From positions 98,887 to 162,886 of the forward strand of contig KN805420.1 in assembly GCA_000818945.1 (NCBI GenBank): a DNA stretch of 64,000 bases. Reading direction: 5' to 3'. Each line of letters opens with the position of its first letter. Within the stretch, counting starts at the first letter, position 1. A program made the position numbers and the translations under genes. The notes beneath the pieces are model-generated. The model saw only the letters and a list, made by a program, of their open reading frames with translations. It made no database searches and was not told the origin of the DNA. The stretch is from Schizochytrium sp. CCTCC M209059. Taxonomy: Eukaryota; Sar; Bigyra; Thraustochytrida; Thraustochytriidae. Positions 28,036 to 37,645 of this stretch are shown here, one piece after another.

Positions 28036-30795
28036 TCACTCTTCTTCGTCATCGCTAGAGTCCGAGGATATGTCAGAAAAATGTTGCTTGCCATCGTCTG
28101 GGCCAATTTCCACATCTGAATTTAGTTCCTCCTCCTCCAGAGCAAACCAGGGAGGCAAGCTTGCCCGCGTATACATATCGCTCACCACATCCGAGGGCTG
28201 GACTCTGATCACACGAAGACGGCCCTGCGCATCATCTGCATCAATAGAGCCCACATGCGCTGGCGTGCTCGTGAGACGCATCTTGGGTTCCATCTCATTG
28301 CGTGGTTTGCGAGACTTGACGATGGCCTCATTCATTGCACCGCTCAAGACCATCTGCACGCCACTCTCTTGAAACTTGTCCAGAAATCGGTCACAAACAG
28401 TACGAGGCATGACCGGAATTCCTTGCGCTACCGCAGAGTCGGCGTCTGCAGCATCGTAAAACCACATGTGGTGTGAGACGACAAGCACATGGCGGGCGCA
28501 AAGTTTGCCTTCAAGCACCTGATGCTCCAACCATTCGGCCTGGCGCGCAGCAGTCTTGGCACTCCTTCCATGATTGTGGCTACTGCTGGTCTCTGCCTTC
28601 TCGCCATCCAGATCCTCTCCTTCTGTGGCAAGCAGGCTGAGCTCAAAAGAGTCGATGACGAGTATCATGACTCCCTGAACGTAGAGAGAATAGTAGTTGT
28701 CGCCAAAGTCTGTCCGATACTTGTCGGTAGGACGCCCATCGGGAACGCAGACGACTGCGATGGCCGAATCTAAACGACAGAGCGCAGGTTTCAGTTCATG
28801 AGCCTCTCCTAGTGCACCTCCACAAATGACGAGCCGTGGCGCCGGTTCCAGACGGTTGACACGGCGCATCGTTGCCTCAATGGTAGCAGTCGTGGCGCCT
28901 GCAAGAGAACCGAGATGCACAAGAAGAAAGGATTCGTGGAATTTGCCCTCTTCTGGCTCGGAAAGCCCTGCAAATTGATGACGTTCAGCGCGATGGAAGC
29001 GAGCAGCTTCGTCGGATTCAAAGAAAAGCTTAAAGATGTTCTGATTGCGAAGCGCCAAGCGCTGCGCAAGCATGCCCATGATGCAGTTGCGGATGCGTGA
29101 GCCCGCGCGGGAGTTCGAAAAGGTCCCAACGGTGCGTGCCCAAGCGGGCAGCGTTTTTTGCTTCGGGAATTCGGGCAACCGAACGTCCGCACCCGGCCCC
29201 TTGAGCGGCGGTGGCGGTCCCGTGAGCACCCGCACAGTGGCTTGTGCGCAAATTTCAAAAAGTGAAGGCACAGGTCTGGTTGGACGCAGCAATATGGCGG
29301 CGAAATCAACGCCTGCAAAGGCTGGATGTTGCTTAATGGATGCTAGACAGTCTGTGGCGCCAATGCGGTCTTCCGGTGTCTCGACAAAAACTCGCTCAAG
29401 AAGGTCCTGCAGAGCTGGTGAAAAGTAGTTTGGCATTTCGTAGTTGAGAGCCTGGGTTTTGAGAAAGGTCAGGTAAGGGCTGTTGCCCTTGAAGGGAATG
29501 CGACCACTGTGAAGCTGAAAAAGAGTGGTTGCTAGTGCCCAGAGATCCAGAGCATAGGTCGGTGCTGCTTTGCCCGCGATAGCCTCGGGACTCATGTACT
29601 CTGGTGTGCCAACAAAGTTCGGACCATTTAGGGCTGTATCATCAGTATCATAAGCCGTGCCGAAATCGATGAGCTTAAGCTGCTCAATTCGGCCCCCATA
29701 CGCTGGGTCTGCAAAGAGCATCATGTTTTCCGGTTTGATATCGCGGTGAATAACGTGTTGGGTTTGAAGGTACTCGAGCGCATTGACAATTTGCGCCGCG
29801 TAAAAAAGCGCTTCTGAAGGAGGAAGACCCACCAGAGCAGTGCGTCCGTACCTCATTCGGGCCCAAAGTTCGCCGGCTGTCGCCAGCTCGCTCACGTAGT
29901 AGAGACAGCGAGTGTCCTGCATGGTGAAGAAGAGTTTGACGACGTTGGGATGATTCAGCCGCAGCAGCAGTTTCTTTTCCATGTGAAGCTCGTTATTCAG
30001 ATTGGGATGCCTTCTGGACATACGTTTCGCTTTCTCCTTGTCGACGCTCTTGATGGCAAAGCGCTCTCCTGTGCGGGAAAATACGGCGCTATGTACCTCG
30101 GAGTAATTACCCTCGCCAAGGAGCTCGTCGACCTCAAACATGCTCATGGACAGCTTTGTGGGACAGCCTTTGATACTTTTGTGCTTGGCCACGTAGGCGT
30201 CTACCTTGTCCTGAGCCGACTTCAAGCCTGTTTGCTTTTCGAGCGTCTCGACACGGCGGCGCAGCCACGAGTTGTCTGGCTCGAGATCAGCAGCCACGCA
30301 GTACGCGTCGCGTGCCTCTTCAAGGAGACCCAGTTCAGCCAAGGCCTGTGCCTTTCGGTGGTGTGCCTTGACCCACGCAGGGCGCAAGGCGACGGCCTGC
30401 TCGGCATCGCGAAGAGCGGCTTCGAAGTCGCCCAGCTTTGCAAGTGCTGCCGCACGGTTGCACAGAAGTGCTGGCAAGAGCTCCACGCTTTGCACAACCG
30501 TCTGCGACTCTCCATCCCCCCTGGTTGCCGCTGCGGCCGCGGCCGCGCGGGCAAATCTCGTCAGCGACGCGGCGGCTGCACCGGCGCGATTCACGAGCGC
30601 AAGGCTCTCTTGTTTCGAGTTGTCGTCGTTGTCGTGGTCGTCGTCCCGCTTGCCAGCGTCATCGCCGGGGCTGCCAACTGCCTCCAACACGGCGGCGATT
30701 GCCTCGGCGTAGAGCGCCGCGGCCTCGTCGAACTTGCCCGAGGAGAACGCCTCGTTCCCGCGCACCTTTAGCTCTTCGGCGCGCGCCGCTGCCAT
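28036..30795 (-). CDS. TPR - PDK1-like AGC kinase - CPPED1-like (pseudo)phosphoesterase fusion
   Basis: A 919-residue protein from the ATG at 30795; only a GTG lies upstream. Residues ~5-45 and ~105-175 are TPR units (ELKVRGNEAFSSGKFDEAAALY; LLCNRAAALAKLGDFEAALRDA), split by a low-complexity insert. Residues ~219-492 form a complete kinase most like PDK1: GEGNYSEV loop, Lys ~249, FFTMQDTRCLYYV, HRDIKPEN (~350), DFGTA, NFVGTPEYMSPE, and a GNSPYLTFLK block like PDK1 GNEYLIFQK. Residues ~620-870 follow CPPED1-type calcineurin-like phosphoesterases in order (FGDNYYSLYVQGVMILVIDS, QAEWLEHQV, ARHVLVVSHHMWFY, DKFQESGVQMVLSG). The metal-ligand blocks are lost: CGGA for CGD, no GNHD, SGAMN for SGHxH. 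The acidic Ser/Asp/Glu tail fits CK2 sites. A PH domain, usual in PDK1, is absent. Confidence 0.88.
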   Translation of the reverse strand: MAAARAEELKVRGNEAFSSGKFDEAAALYAEAIAAVLEAVGSPGDDAGKRDDDHDNDDNSKQESLALVNRAGAAAASLTRFARAAAAAAATRGDGESQTVVQSVELLPALLCNRAAALAKLGDFEAALRDAEQAVALRPAWVKAHHRKAQALAELGLLEEARDAYCVAADLEPDNSWLRRRVETLEKQTGLKSAQDKVDAYVAKHKSIKGCPTKLSMSMFEVDELLGEGNYSEVHSAVFSRTGERFAIKSVDKEKAKRMSRRHPNLNNELHMEKKLLLRLNHPNVVKLFFTMQDTRCLYYVSELATAGELWARMRYGRTALVGLPPSEALFYAAQIVNALEYLQTQHVIHRDIKPENMMLFADPAYGGRIEQLKLIDFGTAYDTDDTALNGPNFVGTPEYMSPEAIAGKAAPTYALDLWALATTLFQLHSGRIPFKGNSPYLTFLKTQALNYEMPNYFSPALQDLLERVFVETPEDRIGATDCLASIKQHPAFAGVDFAAILLRPTRPVPSLFEICAQATVRVLTGPPPPLKGPGADVRLPEFPKQKTLPAWARTVGTFSNSRAGSRIRNCIMGMLAQRLALRNQNIFKLFFESDEAARFHRAERHQFAGLSEPEEGKFHESFLLVHLGSLAGATTATIEATMRRVNRLEPAPRLVICGGALGEAHELKPALCRLDSAIAVVCVPDGRPTDKYRTDFGDNYYSLYVQGVMILVIDSFELSLLATEGEDLDGEKAETSSSHNHGRSAKTAARQAEWLEHQVLEGKLCARHVLVVSHHMWFYDAADADSAVAQGIPVMPRTVCDRFLDKFQESGVQMVLSGAMNEAIVKSRKPRNEMEPKMRLTSTPAHVGSIDADDAQGRLRVIRVQPSDVVSDMYTRASLPPWFALEEEELNSDVEIGPDDGKQHFSDISSDSSDDEEE

Positions 30796-31033
30796 CTTCG
30801 CGCTCACGCCTTGCTGGCTCACAGACGAGCGTTTGAGAGTGATCTAATGTGGCTTTGGTTTACCTTGGCCGTCGCAACAGCCTTCATCAACCGTTGATGA
30901 CAAAGACAGTCACTGTGAAGTTCCGTTCCATTCATAGCGAAGCTTTTGTACAAGATGCCGACCACGAGGGAAATAAAATCATCCATCATCCCCAGCCCCG
31001 CTCGCGCCATCCTCACGACTTCTTAAAGCCGAA

Positions 31034-31060
31034 TAGGCCTAGGCCTAGACCTAGGCCTAG
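31034..31060. repeat. TAGGCCTA palindrome cluster
   Basis: Two TAGGCCTA-type palindromes joined through TAGAC, between the divergent kinase-fusion and transporter-fusion genes. Another copy is at ~31168-31180. Same motif as in most other intergenic regions of the window. Confidence 0.7.
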
Positions 31061-31224
31061 ACGCAGATCGAGGGCTTATCGCTGATGCCATTGGGTATGG
31101 TGGGTCCTTAACCGCCTTTTATTGTAGAGTCAACTTGTACGAGGCCTATAACCCAATAGGCCTTGGCATAGGCCTAGGCCTGCGAGCGACTGCGACTCAG
31201 AGTGCCATCTTTAGCCTCGGCGTA

Positions 31225-31333
31225 GTGCAGGGCTGCTGCGGCTGCGGCTGCTGCTGCTGTTGCTGCTGCTGCGGCTGCGGCTGCGGCTGCGGCTCCTGCT
31301 GCTGGTGCTGCTCCTGCTGCTGGTGCTGGAAAA
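31225..31333. repeat. GCT/GGC-rich trinucleotide tract
   Basis: Long CTG/CGG-type low complexity immediately upstream of the ATG at 31380, probably 5' untranslated sequence. It makes spurious poly-Cys or poly-Ala frames. Confidence 0.8.
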
Positions 31334-31379
31334 GTGCGTGGGTTCTTTGTGCTAATCTAACTTGCCCGCCTGCCAAAAG

Positions 31380-33821
31380 ATGCCGACGGCACCCGAACCC
31401 GAACCCAGGGCGCGTGGCTTTGATGGGGAGAGTGCGTCTAACTTTGCAGGGGACAACGACGGCAAAAGCATTGTGCCGGGCGCCGCAAATCGCGATGCTG
31501 CGAGTGTTCTCCTAATGAATAAGCCCAGGGCGGGACTCGTAGCACAAGATGGGCAAGGTGTTGCTCGAGACGCTACTACCGCAATTGCGAGTCGGGATTC
31601 GCGCGTTGTCCTCAAGGTGGCTGCCCTCACGGCCATATGGTGGGCGACAAGTGCGCTTTTTTCAGCCAACTCCAAGAAAGTGCTGCGTGGATCAGTGACA
31701 AAAGGAGTAGACCCCTTTCTGGCATCTGCCATGGTGACTTCTCTTCAACTGCTTGGTTCGGCAATCCTCGCTGTGGCTATAGCAGCGGCGCGAGGCAAAC
31801 TTTCATCCTTGTGCAGCGTGTGCAGAGCCGCGCCCCGAATTGGGAGCTTGCATGGTCTGGGCAACAATGCTACAAATTTACTGGTTGTCTTCTCAGGCGT
31901 CTCCGGGGCCCTGACGTATAAGGCTCTGGAACCCTTATTCGTGATTCTGGCCCTCCGCGTGCTCGACCGGCAACGGTACATGAAGGAAGTGACGTGGACG
32001 GGCTTATTCTGGATCTCCTTCGTTTGCGTTGGCGTTGGCATCGCGAGCTACCATCCTCCGTTTCTCCCTGCTGTCTTGATCTCTGCAATGGTGTGCAATG
32101 CAATGTTTGGTTCCCGCACGGTGCTGATTAAAAAGTTTCGCCAGGCTTCCGAGAAAGGCACCAAGGACGCGGAGATGCTCAACATCTTTCTTTCGACGTG
32201 CGTCGTTGGCTTTGCTGTGGTTGGGTGTTCGACGCTTATCGTTACAGCAGTGCACAGTCCTGAGGAGGTTGTTCTGGCGTTCCAGTTAGCCTGGTGCTCT
32301 GCCACGTTTTTGTCATCGATCTACTACTTTTCATACAATCTGGTATCTTTCTTGGCTCTAGAATACGTAACAGCGCCATCGCATGCATTGTTGAAGGCTG
32401 GCAAAAGCCTCTTTGTGCTTGCCGCGGCTGGTCTCTTTCTCGATGAGGATTATTCTACGCTGCAGTGGTTTGGGCTATACCTTGCGATGATCGGGGTGAC
32501 TTTGTTTTCGCACAGTAAGGAATACACATCCGAAAAGGCGGGGACCTCAATGCAATATTGCATATCTGCCGCACAGCGTGTGAGTGGGACGTCTCTGTTA
32601 GCCGGTTTTTTCTTTCTGGCCTTTCATGGGCTTCGCGACGGTGGCATGGATGTTGTAGCGAGTCAGGTGTCGACCGCGGGTACTTGGTCTACGTCTTCTG
32701 AAAGCCAACTGGGACTCCCAGACCAAGACCCGTGGTTTGCGTGTCTTTCATCTGTGCGAGACCAGCAGTACACGTCTCTGGAGGAAATATTTGCGCGCGG
32801 CGACATCCGCGATTCAGGCGTCCTGGTAGCAGATTCGCTTCCCGAACGCGATTATGAAAGTCTAGCTGCAGAGCAGGGTTTTTGGAGTCTTTTGCGAGAT
32901 CTTGGCAAGTCCTCGAGGAGCGTCGCCAGGTGCCAAGTGGTGGAGGCCGCGACTGCAAAATTTCCAACGTGTAACGAGACGGTATTCTCAAAGTACAAGC
33001 TCCTCCTTTCGCTCGGAGGCGAAGATGCGACTGATCGAAGGCGCCGAGGATCACTGCACGGCCAGCTCAGGCTCGTGGAGTTCGCACTGCGCCATAACAT
33101 GACGTTTCTCGCGATGCCCAGGAGCTTGGTGAAGACGAAAAAGGACAGGATGCGAAGAGACGCCGTTCTTCTTCGTGAAATTATCACAAGTACGATTGGT
33201 CTTGAAAAGTCTGGGCGCAAGATTATATTCACATGGCGCTCCCGTGCGAGCCTCGAGCTGGCCGTGCAACACTTTCACTTTGTCGACAATCGTTTTGTGC
33301 CAGACCCAACTTTGCACTTGGCGCCTCTTGTGCTGAGCAAGACATTTGCAAGCGCGTCTCTGGGGCCCGTCGACCTCGTTTTCTTGTGGCAGGTCGGCGC
33401 TCGGGATGGGCTGTCTTCCGAGAGGAGCTTCACCGAGCAATGGATTCAGGAACACCTGAATGCTTTGCCCGACGGCCGTGGTCAAGGAGTATCTTTCCGT
33501 CTTCTTGACCGGGAATCCATGTCTTCCTTGAATAGCAAAATCACATTCGCTATCGACGCTGAGCTTGCGTTGGCACAGGCGGCGGCCGTGATTGCCTCTG
33601 GCAAAGTTATTGTTTCGGATCGTCTGGAATGGTCGTTCTTGGCATTGCTCGCGCGCAAGCCGCACGTCATCGTTGGCGACGGAACAAGGGATGTCCTGGC
33701 AGCGCGAGCTTCTGCGTTAGAAATGTGCGAAGCGAGCCAGGAAACGCTCGCATATCGCATCGCCCTCGAACCTTACAGTGCCGTGTCCCAGGCTGTGGAG
33801 ATGCTCAGATCTCGACCGTAG
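31380..33821 (+). CDS. Triose-phosphate-translocator-like transporter fused to polysaccharide pyruvyltransferase
   Basis: An 813-residue protein from the first ATG of the frame. Residues ~75-380 form about ten hydrophobic helices with TPT/SLC35 hallmarks: a KALEPLF segment, SAMVCNAMFGSRTVLIKKF, YNLVSFLALEYVTAPSHALLKAGKS, and LAMIGVTLFSHS. The Lys-Arg pair expected near the last helices of plastid phosphate translocators appears as Lys-Ser. An extra hydrophobic segment (~400-418, LLAGFFFLAF) would place the rest in the lumen. Residues ~535-813 resemble polysaccharide pyruvyltransferases: LLLSLGGE, MPRSLVKTK, IIFTWRSRASLELA, VPDPTLHLAPL, and a closing GKVIVSDRLEWSFLALLARKPHVIVGD. Pyruvyltransferases use phosphoenolpyruvate, and relatives of this transporter family carry PEP. 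The fusion therefore suggests PEP import coupled to ketal-pyruvylation of a Golgi glycan. Coupling is inference. Confidence 0.82.
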   Translation: MPTAPEPEPRARGFDGESASNFAGDNDGKSIVPGAANRDAASVLLMNKPRAGLVAQDGQGVARDATTAIASRDSRVVLKVAALTAIWWATSALFSANSKKVLRGSVTKGVDPFLASAMVTSLQLLGSAILAVAIAAARGKLSSLCSVCRAAPRIGSLHGLGNNATNLLVVFSGVSGALTYKALEPLFVILALRVLDRQRYMKEVTWTGLFWISFVCVGVGIASYHPPFLPAVLISAMVCNAMFGSRTVLIKKFRQASEKGTKDAEMLNIFLSTCVVGFAVVGCSTLIVTAVHSPEEVVLAFQLAWCSATFLSSIYYFSYNLVSFLALEYVTAPSHALLKAGKSLFVLAAAGLFLDEDYSTLQWFGLYLAMIGVTLFSHSKEYTSEKAGTSMQYCISAAQRVSGTSLLAGFFFLAFHGLRDGGMDVVASQVSTAGTWSTSSESQLGLPDQDPWFACLSSVRDQQYTSLEEIFARGDIRDSGVLVADSLPERDYESLAAEQGFWSLLRDLGKSSRSVARCQVVEAATAKFPTCNETVFSKYKLLLSLGGEDATDRRRRGSLHGQLRLVEFALRHNMTFLAMPRSLVKTKKDRMRRDAVLLREIITSTIGLEKSGRKIIFTWRSRASLELAVQHFHFVDNRFVPDPTLHLAPLVLSKTFASASLGPVDLVFLWQVGARDGLSSERSFTEQWIQEHLNALPDGRGQGVSFRLLDRESMSSLNSKITFAIDAELALAQAAAVIASGKVIVSDRLEWSFLALLARKPHVIVGDGTRDVLAARASALEMCEASQETLAYRIALEPYSAVSQAVEMLRSRP

Positions 33822-35813
33822 TTAGTCGAGGAGGCCGCCTCTTATCATCGTGCCCCAGACCGCGGCAACAGCATGACTCGATTATCCATCCATTAATTTC
33901 CTGAAATGCATTGACTCTTTTGCTCAAGTTTCTCGTGCGCTTGCCTCTCGCCATGTTCGCCCCTGTCTGGTGCAGGCAGCCTTGCAGCTGGCAGCAGAGC
34001 AAGCTCCAACGCGAACCACCTGAGTGATTAGGAAAGAATGCATGCTGCATTTTTTTTTCATTTTTTTTTTCAAGCGGCTGCAGCATTTCGGGTCCGTGGC
34101 CGAACGCGGCGCACGCGATGAACGAACCCGCGAATTCACAAGTTTTTTCCTTAGTATGTTATTAGAGGCCTATTGGCCTAGGCCTTGCGACTCTCTTTCT
34201 TCAAGTTACAACCAGCTGTGCTGCTGCCGCTGCTGCTGCCACTGCTGCCAGCCCGCGCCTGCGTCTGCGTCTATGCATCGTCGTCTGCACGACACAGCGT
34301 GGCGCGCGCAGCCTCGGTTGAGGTAATGGCGTCGTCATCTGATCCGGAAGACGTCTGTCTCTTCGTCCGCGGGCGCTCCCTGCTGCTACTGCTGCTGCTG
34401 TGAAAGTTTTTTGGCGAGGACTCTCCCGTGAACGATCAATCATCCCATCACCAATCAACACCACCTCTCGTCCTGATCCACGTGAACGCGACCGCGGCAG
34501 CGCGCGGGGGATGGATGGGTTCATCCTTCAACTTGGGCTTCTGGCAGGCCAGGAGTGAGCTCCAAACTCATGACGCTTGTCCATCGCCTCCTAGGTTTAG
34601 GTAGTACTAGAAAACTCTCGGATCCAGGCTAGCTAGGCCTAGTAGCTGCACGCTGGCTGATGCGGGTCTGGCGTCGTCATCGCTGGCCGCGATGCGATGG
34701 CGCCTGCGATGCGATGCGCGTGCGATGCACTACGATGCGATGTGCGGAGACGAGACGAGATGAGATGAGATGAGATGAGATGAGATGAGATGAGATGAGA
34801 TGAGATGAGATGAGATGAGATGAGATGAGATGAGATGAGATGAGATGAGATGAGATGAGATGAGATGAGATGAGATGAGATGAGATGAGATGAGATGAGA
34901 TGAGATGAGATGAGATGAGATGAGATGAGATGAGATGAGATGAGATGAGATGAGATGAGATGAGATGAGATGAGATGAGATGAGATGAGATGAGATGAGA
35001 TGAGATGAGATGAGATGAGATGAGATGAGATGAGATGAGATGAGATGAGATGAGATGAGATGAGATGAGATGAGATGAGATGAGATGAGATGAGATGAGA
35101 TGAGATGAGATGAGATGAGATGAGATGAGATGAGATGAGATGAGATGAGATGAGATGAGATGAGATGAGATGAGATGAGATGAGATGAGATGAGATGAGA
35201 TGAGATGAGATGAGATGAGATGAGATGAGATGAGATGAGATGAGATGAGATGAGATGAGATGAGATGAGATGAGGTGAGATGAGATGAGTGAGATGAGAT
35301 GCGATGAGATGAGGTGGGATGAGATGAGACGAGGTGGGATGAGATGAGGTGGGACGAGGGGAGAAATGCGCGGTTACCGGGCCGCCTGCTGCAGCTGCAG
35401 CTGACGCTGACGCTTTCTGCCTGGGCTCCTCCGTGGCCACGCATTCATTCAAGTTGGCCCGAGCTTGCGACCCGGGGCCCCGAATCCCGCTGCAGGCCCC
35501 CAATTGGTTTCTGTTCTCAGGCTTCTCTCCATATACCGATTAGAGAGAGCACGCAGCTGCGCTGACTGTGAGTTTGGAGCTGCAGCTGCGAGAGAGAGAG
35601 AGACCGAGAGATAGATGGCCCGCCTGGCAGGCAGAGAGAGAGAGAGAGATAGATCCAGTACGCTTCCCGGGCGGCGATCGCGGGTTAGGCGAGCGAGCGC
35701 GGGCGGGCGAGCGAGCGGCGTGCGGGCGAGCGGCGTGCGGGCGAGCGAGCGAGCGGGCGGAGAAGCGCGGCTGGACGAGGTCGGTCTTGTGCGCGCGGCA
35801 GGGCCGGGCGAAG
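33822..35813. other. Intergenic region dominated by satellite and low-complexity DNA
   Basis: No supported gene. It includes TAGGCCTA-type motifs (34165-34187 and 34634-34641), CTG-rich tracts, GATGCGAT-rich DNA (34685-34745), the pentanucleotide array, then GA- and GCGAGCGAGC-rich DNA directly upstream of DLST. All long antisense frames here are translations of repeats. Confidence 0.6.
34761..35274. repeat. (TGAGA)n pentanucleotide array, ~103 perfect copies
   Basis: An uninterrupted TGAGA tandem array of about 514 bp. Imperfect units (TGAGG, TGCGA) continue to ~35350, with degenerate GATGCGA units before it. On the minus strand it translates as repeating Ser-Ser-His-Leu-Ile in every frame, which explains two long false frames. 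Copy number may be affected by assembly. Confidence 0.97.
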
Positions 35814-37190
35814 ATGGCGGCGCCGGGCATGATGAGGCTCGCGGCGGCGAGAATGCTTTCGCGGCGCGCGCTGGCGCAGGCGCAGGCGCAGGTGGGCGCG
35901 GGCGCAGGCGCAGGCGTCCTCGCGGGCGCGCGCGCGGGACGCAGCGGGGTCTTTGCGGCGACGTCGGCACTCGCGATGCGCGCGGGAGCGCCCATGGCCG
36001 CGCAGCGGCGGTGGTTTTCCGCCGGTGATGACGAGTGGATCATGAACGTGCCGCCCCTGGGAGATTCCATCACCAAGGGTGAGGTCGTCGAGTGGACCAA
36101 GAGCGTCGGAGACTACTGCTTCGAGGACGACGAAATCGCCACCATGGAGACTGACAAGGTCACCTTCCCTGTGCGCGTTGAAAAGCCTGGCGAGATCGTC
36201 GAGATTTTTGTTGAGGTTGACTCCGAGGTCAAGGTCGGCGAGCCCCTCGTCAAGTTCAAAAAGGCCGATGCCCCCGGCGGTGGAAAACCTCCTGCCAAGG
36301 AGGAGCAGGCCGCGCCTGCCTCGGAGCCTTCCAAGCCGGAGCCCTCCAAGGCTGAGTCGGCGCCTGCACCTTCGGCGCCATCGCCTTCCTCGTCCAAGCC
36401 TTCGTCGTCTCCCGCACCCAAGCAGTCCAGCGGCCAGTCCAGCGGTAGCCCGGCCTCCAATCCTGTTCCGGGCACCACCAAGCAGTCTTCCCGCACGGAG
36501 AAACGCGTCAAAATCTCGCCCATGCGTCGCAAGATCGCCGAGCGCCTTGTCGAGGCTCAGGGCACCGCCGCGCTGCTCACCACCTTTAACGAGGTCGATA
36601 TGAGTGGGCTCATGAAGATGCGCAAGACCTACAAGGATCAGTTCGAAAAGGTGCATGGAGTCAAGCTCGGCTTCATGTCGGCCTTCGTGGCCGCCTCCAC
36701 CAAGGCTCTTTTGGAGATTCCTGCCGTGAACGGCGTTATTGACGACAAGGAAATCGTCTACCGTGACTACGTCGACATTTCCGTGGCTGTCTCGGCACCG
36801 CGCGGTCTTGTGGTCCCGGTCCTTCGCAACTGCCAGGACATGAACTTTGCTGACATCGAGCGCACTATTGGCGAGTTCGCCGCCAAGGCCCGCGAGGACA
36901 AGCTCACGATGGAAGAGATGGCTGGCGGCACCTTCACCATCACCAACGGTGGAGTCTTTGGCTCGCTCTTTTCTACTCCCATGCTCAACATGCCGCAGTC
37001 TGCCATTCTTGGCATGCACGGCGTCAAGGAGCGCCCTGTTACCGTCAACGGCGAAATCGTGTCCCGCCCGATGATGTACATCGCCCTCACTTACGACCAC
37101 CGTCTCATCGATGGCCGTGAGAGCGTCACCTTCCTCAAGTCTATCAAGGAGAAGATTGAGGACCCCGAGCGTCTCCTGCTTGGCCTTTAG
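35814..37190 (+). CDS. DLST: Dihydrolipoyllysine succinyltransferase, mitochondrial 2-oxoglutarate dehydrogenase E2
   Basis: A 458-residue protein from the ATG at 35814; this start gives an Arg/Ala/Met-rich mitochondrial presequence, whereas an upstream in-frame extension covers GC repeat DNA. The lipoyl domain (~75-150) reads NVPPLGDSITKGEVVEW with the lipoyl Lys ~115 in E-T-D-K-V. A Pro/Ala/Ser/Lys linker (~160-225) has no visible E1/E3-binding domain, as in animal DLST. The catalytic acyltransferase domain (~230-458) has SPMRRKIAERL, TTFNEVDMSGLMKMR, GTFTITNGGVFGS and YDHRLIDGRE with catalytic His ~429 and Asp ~433. It transfers succinyl groups to CoA in the citric acid cycle. Full length and intact; codon use is strongly C-biased at third positions, suggesting high expression. 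Confidence 0.96.
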   Translation: MAAPGMMRLAAARMLSRRALAQAQAQVGAGAGAGVLAGARAGRSGVFAATSALAMRAGAPMAAQRRWFSAGDDEWIMNVPPLGDSITKGEVVEWTKSVGDYCFEDDEIATMETDKVTFPVRVEKPGEIVEIFVEVDSEVKVGEPLVKFKKADAPGGGKPPAKEEQAAPASEPSKPEPSKAESAPAPSAPSPSSSKPSSSPAPKQSSGQSSGSPASNPVPGTTKQSSRTEKRVKISPMRRKIAERLVEAQGTAALLTTFNEVDMSGLMKMRKTYKDQFEKVHGVKLGFMSAFVAASTKALLEIPAVNGVIDDKEIVYRDYVDISVAVSAPRGLVVPVLRNCQDMNFADIERTIGEFAAKAREDKLTMEEMAGGTFTITNGGVFGSLFSTPMLNMPQSAILGMHGVKERPVTVNGEIVSRPMMYIALTYDHRLIDGRESVTFLKSIKEKIEDPERLLLGL

Positions 37191-37645
37191 GTGCACTTGA
37201 TCGATTTCTATAAACAGAAAAAAAAACTTGCGTCCAGGCACGCGTGCACAGAGTTTTACTAAATTGTTGTCCAGCTACTGCGCCCACTAAAGAAAACTTG
37301 ATTGGCTTTTATAGAATCCTCGAACAATTTATTATTTTTTTTTTNNNNNNNNNNGGGGGGGCAAAGGAAGGCATGGCGAAAGCTAGCCTTCATTTTGCAG
37401 GTACAAAATTCTCCTTGGCCGCATATTCCATAGCTATTACTCTGTTCGTTTCTGCTTTACTCGACGCGACGCGACGCGACGTGCCCAAAATCTATCCTTT
37501 TCTGCTGTTGCTGCTCCTCCTAATACTTTTCTCTCTTCTGTTCATGCTCCTTTTCGTGCTGCTCATTACCTGCGCTCATTTCATTTGCGCGCGATTTGCA
37601 CTTCTGGCTTGTCACCGTCCTTGCTAGCTTGCCGCAGGTAGCTCG
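37191..37645. other. Convergent 3' region containing an assembly gap
   Basis: About 455 bp between the convergent stops of DLST and the hydroxylase gene. It is AT-rich, with poly-A and poly-T runs, the N gap and a GACGC repeat. No gene is visible. Confidence 0.6.
37345..37354. other. Assembly gap (10 N)
   Basis: Ten N flanked by a T homopolymer on the left and a G7 run on the right. The true length is unknown; frames crossing it are not trustworthy. Confidence 1.

Noticed and set aside
29950..30836. 273-, 146- and 132-residue plus-strand frames opposite the kinase fusion
   Set aside because: Antisense shadows of the TPR-coding GC-rich DNA.
31135..31515. 126-residue plus-strand Cys/Gly-rich frame
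   Set aside because: Produced by GCT/GGC low-complexity DNA upstream of the transporter fusion.
34677..35503. Two ~255-residue minus-strand frames of repeating Ser-Ser-His-Leu-Ile
   Set aside because: Pure translation of the TGAGA array; no unique coding sequence.
35685..37241. 518-residue antisense frame opposite DLST
   Set aside because: Shadow of a strongly biased real gene; no domain of its own.
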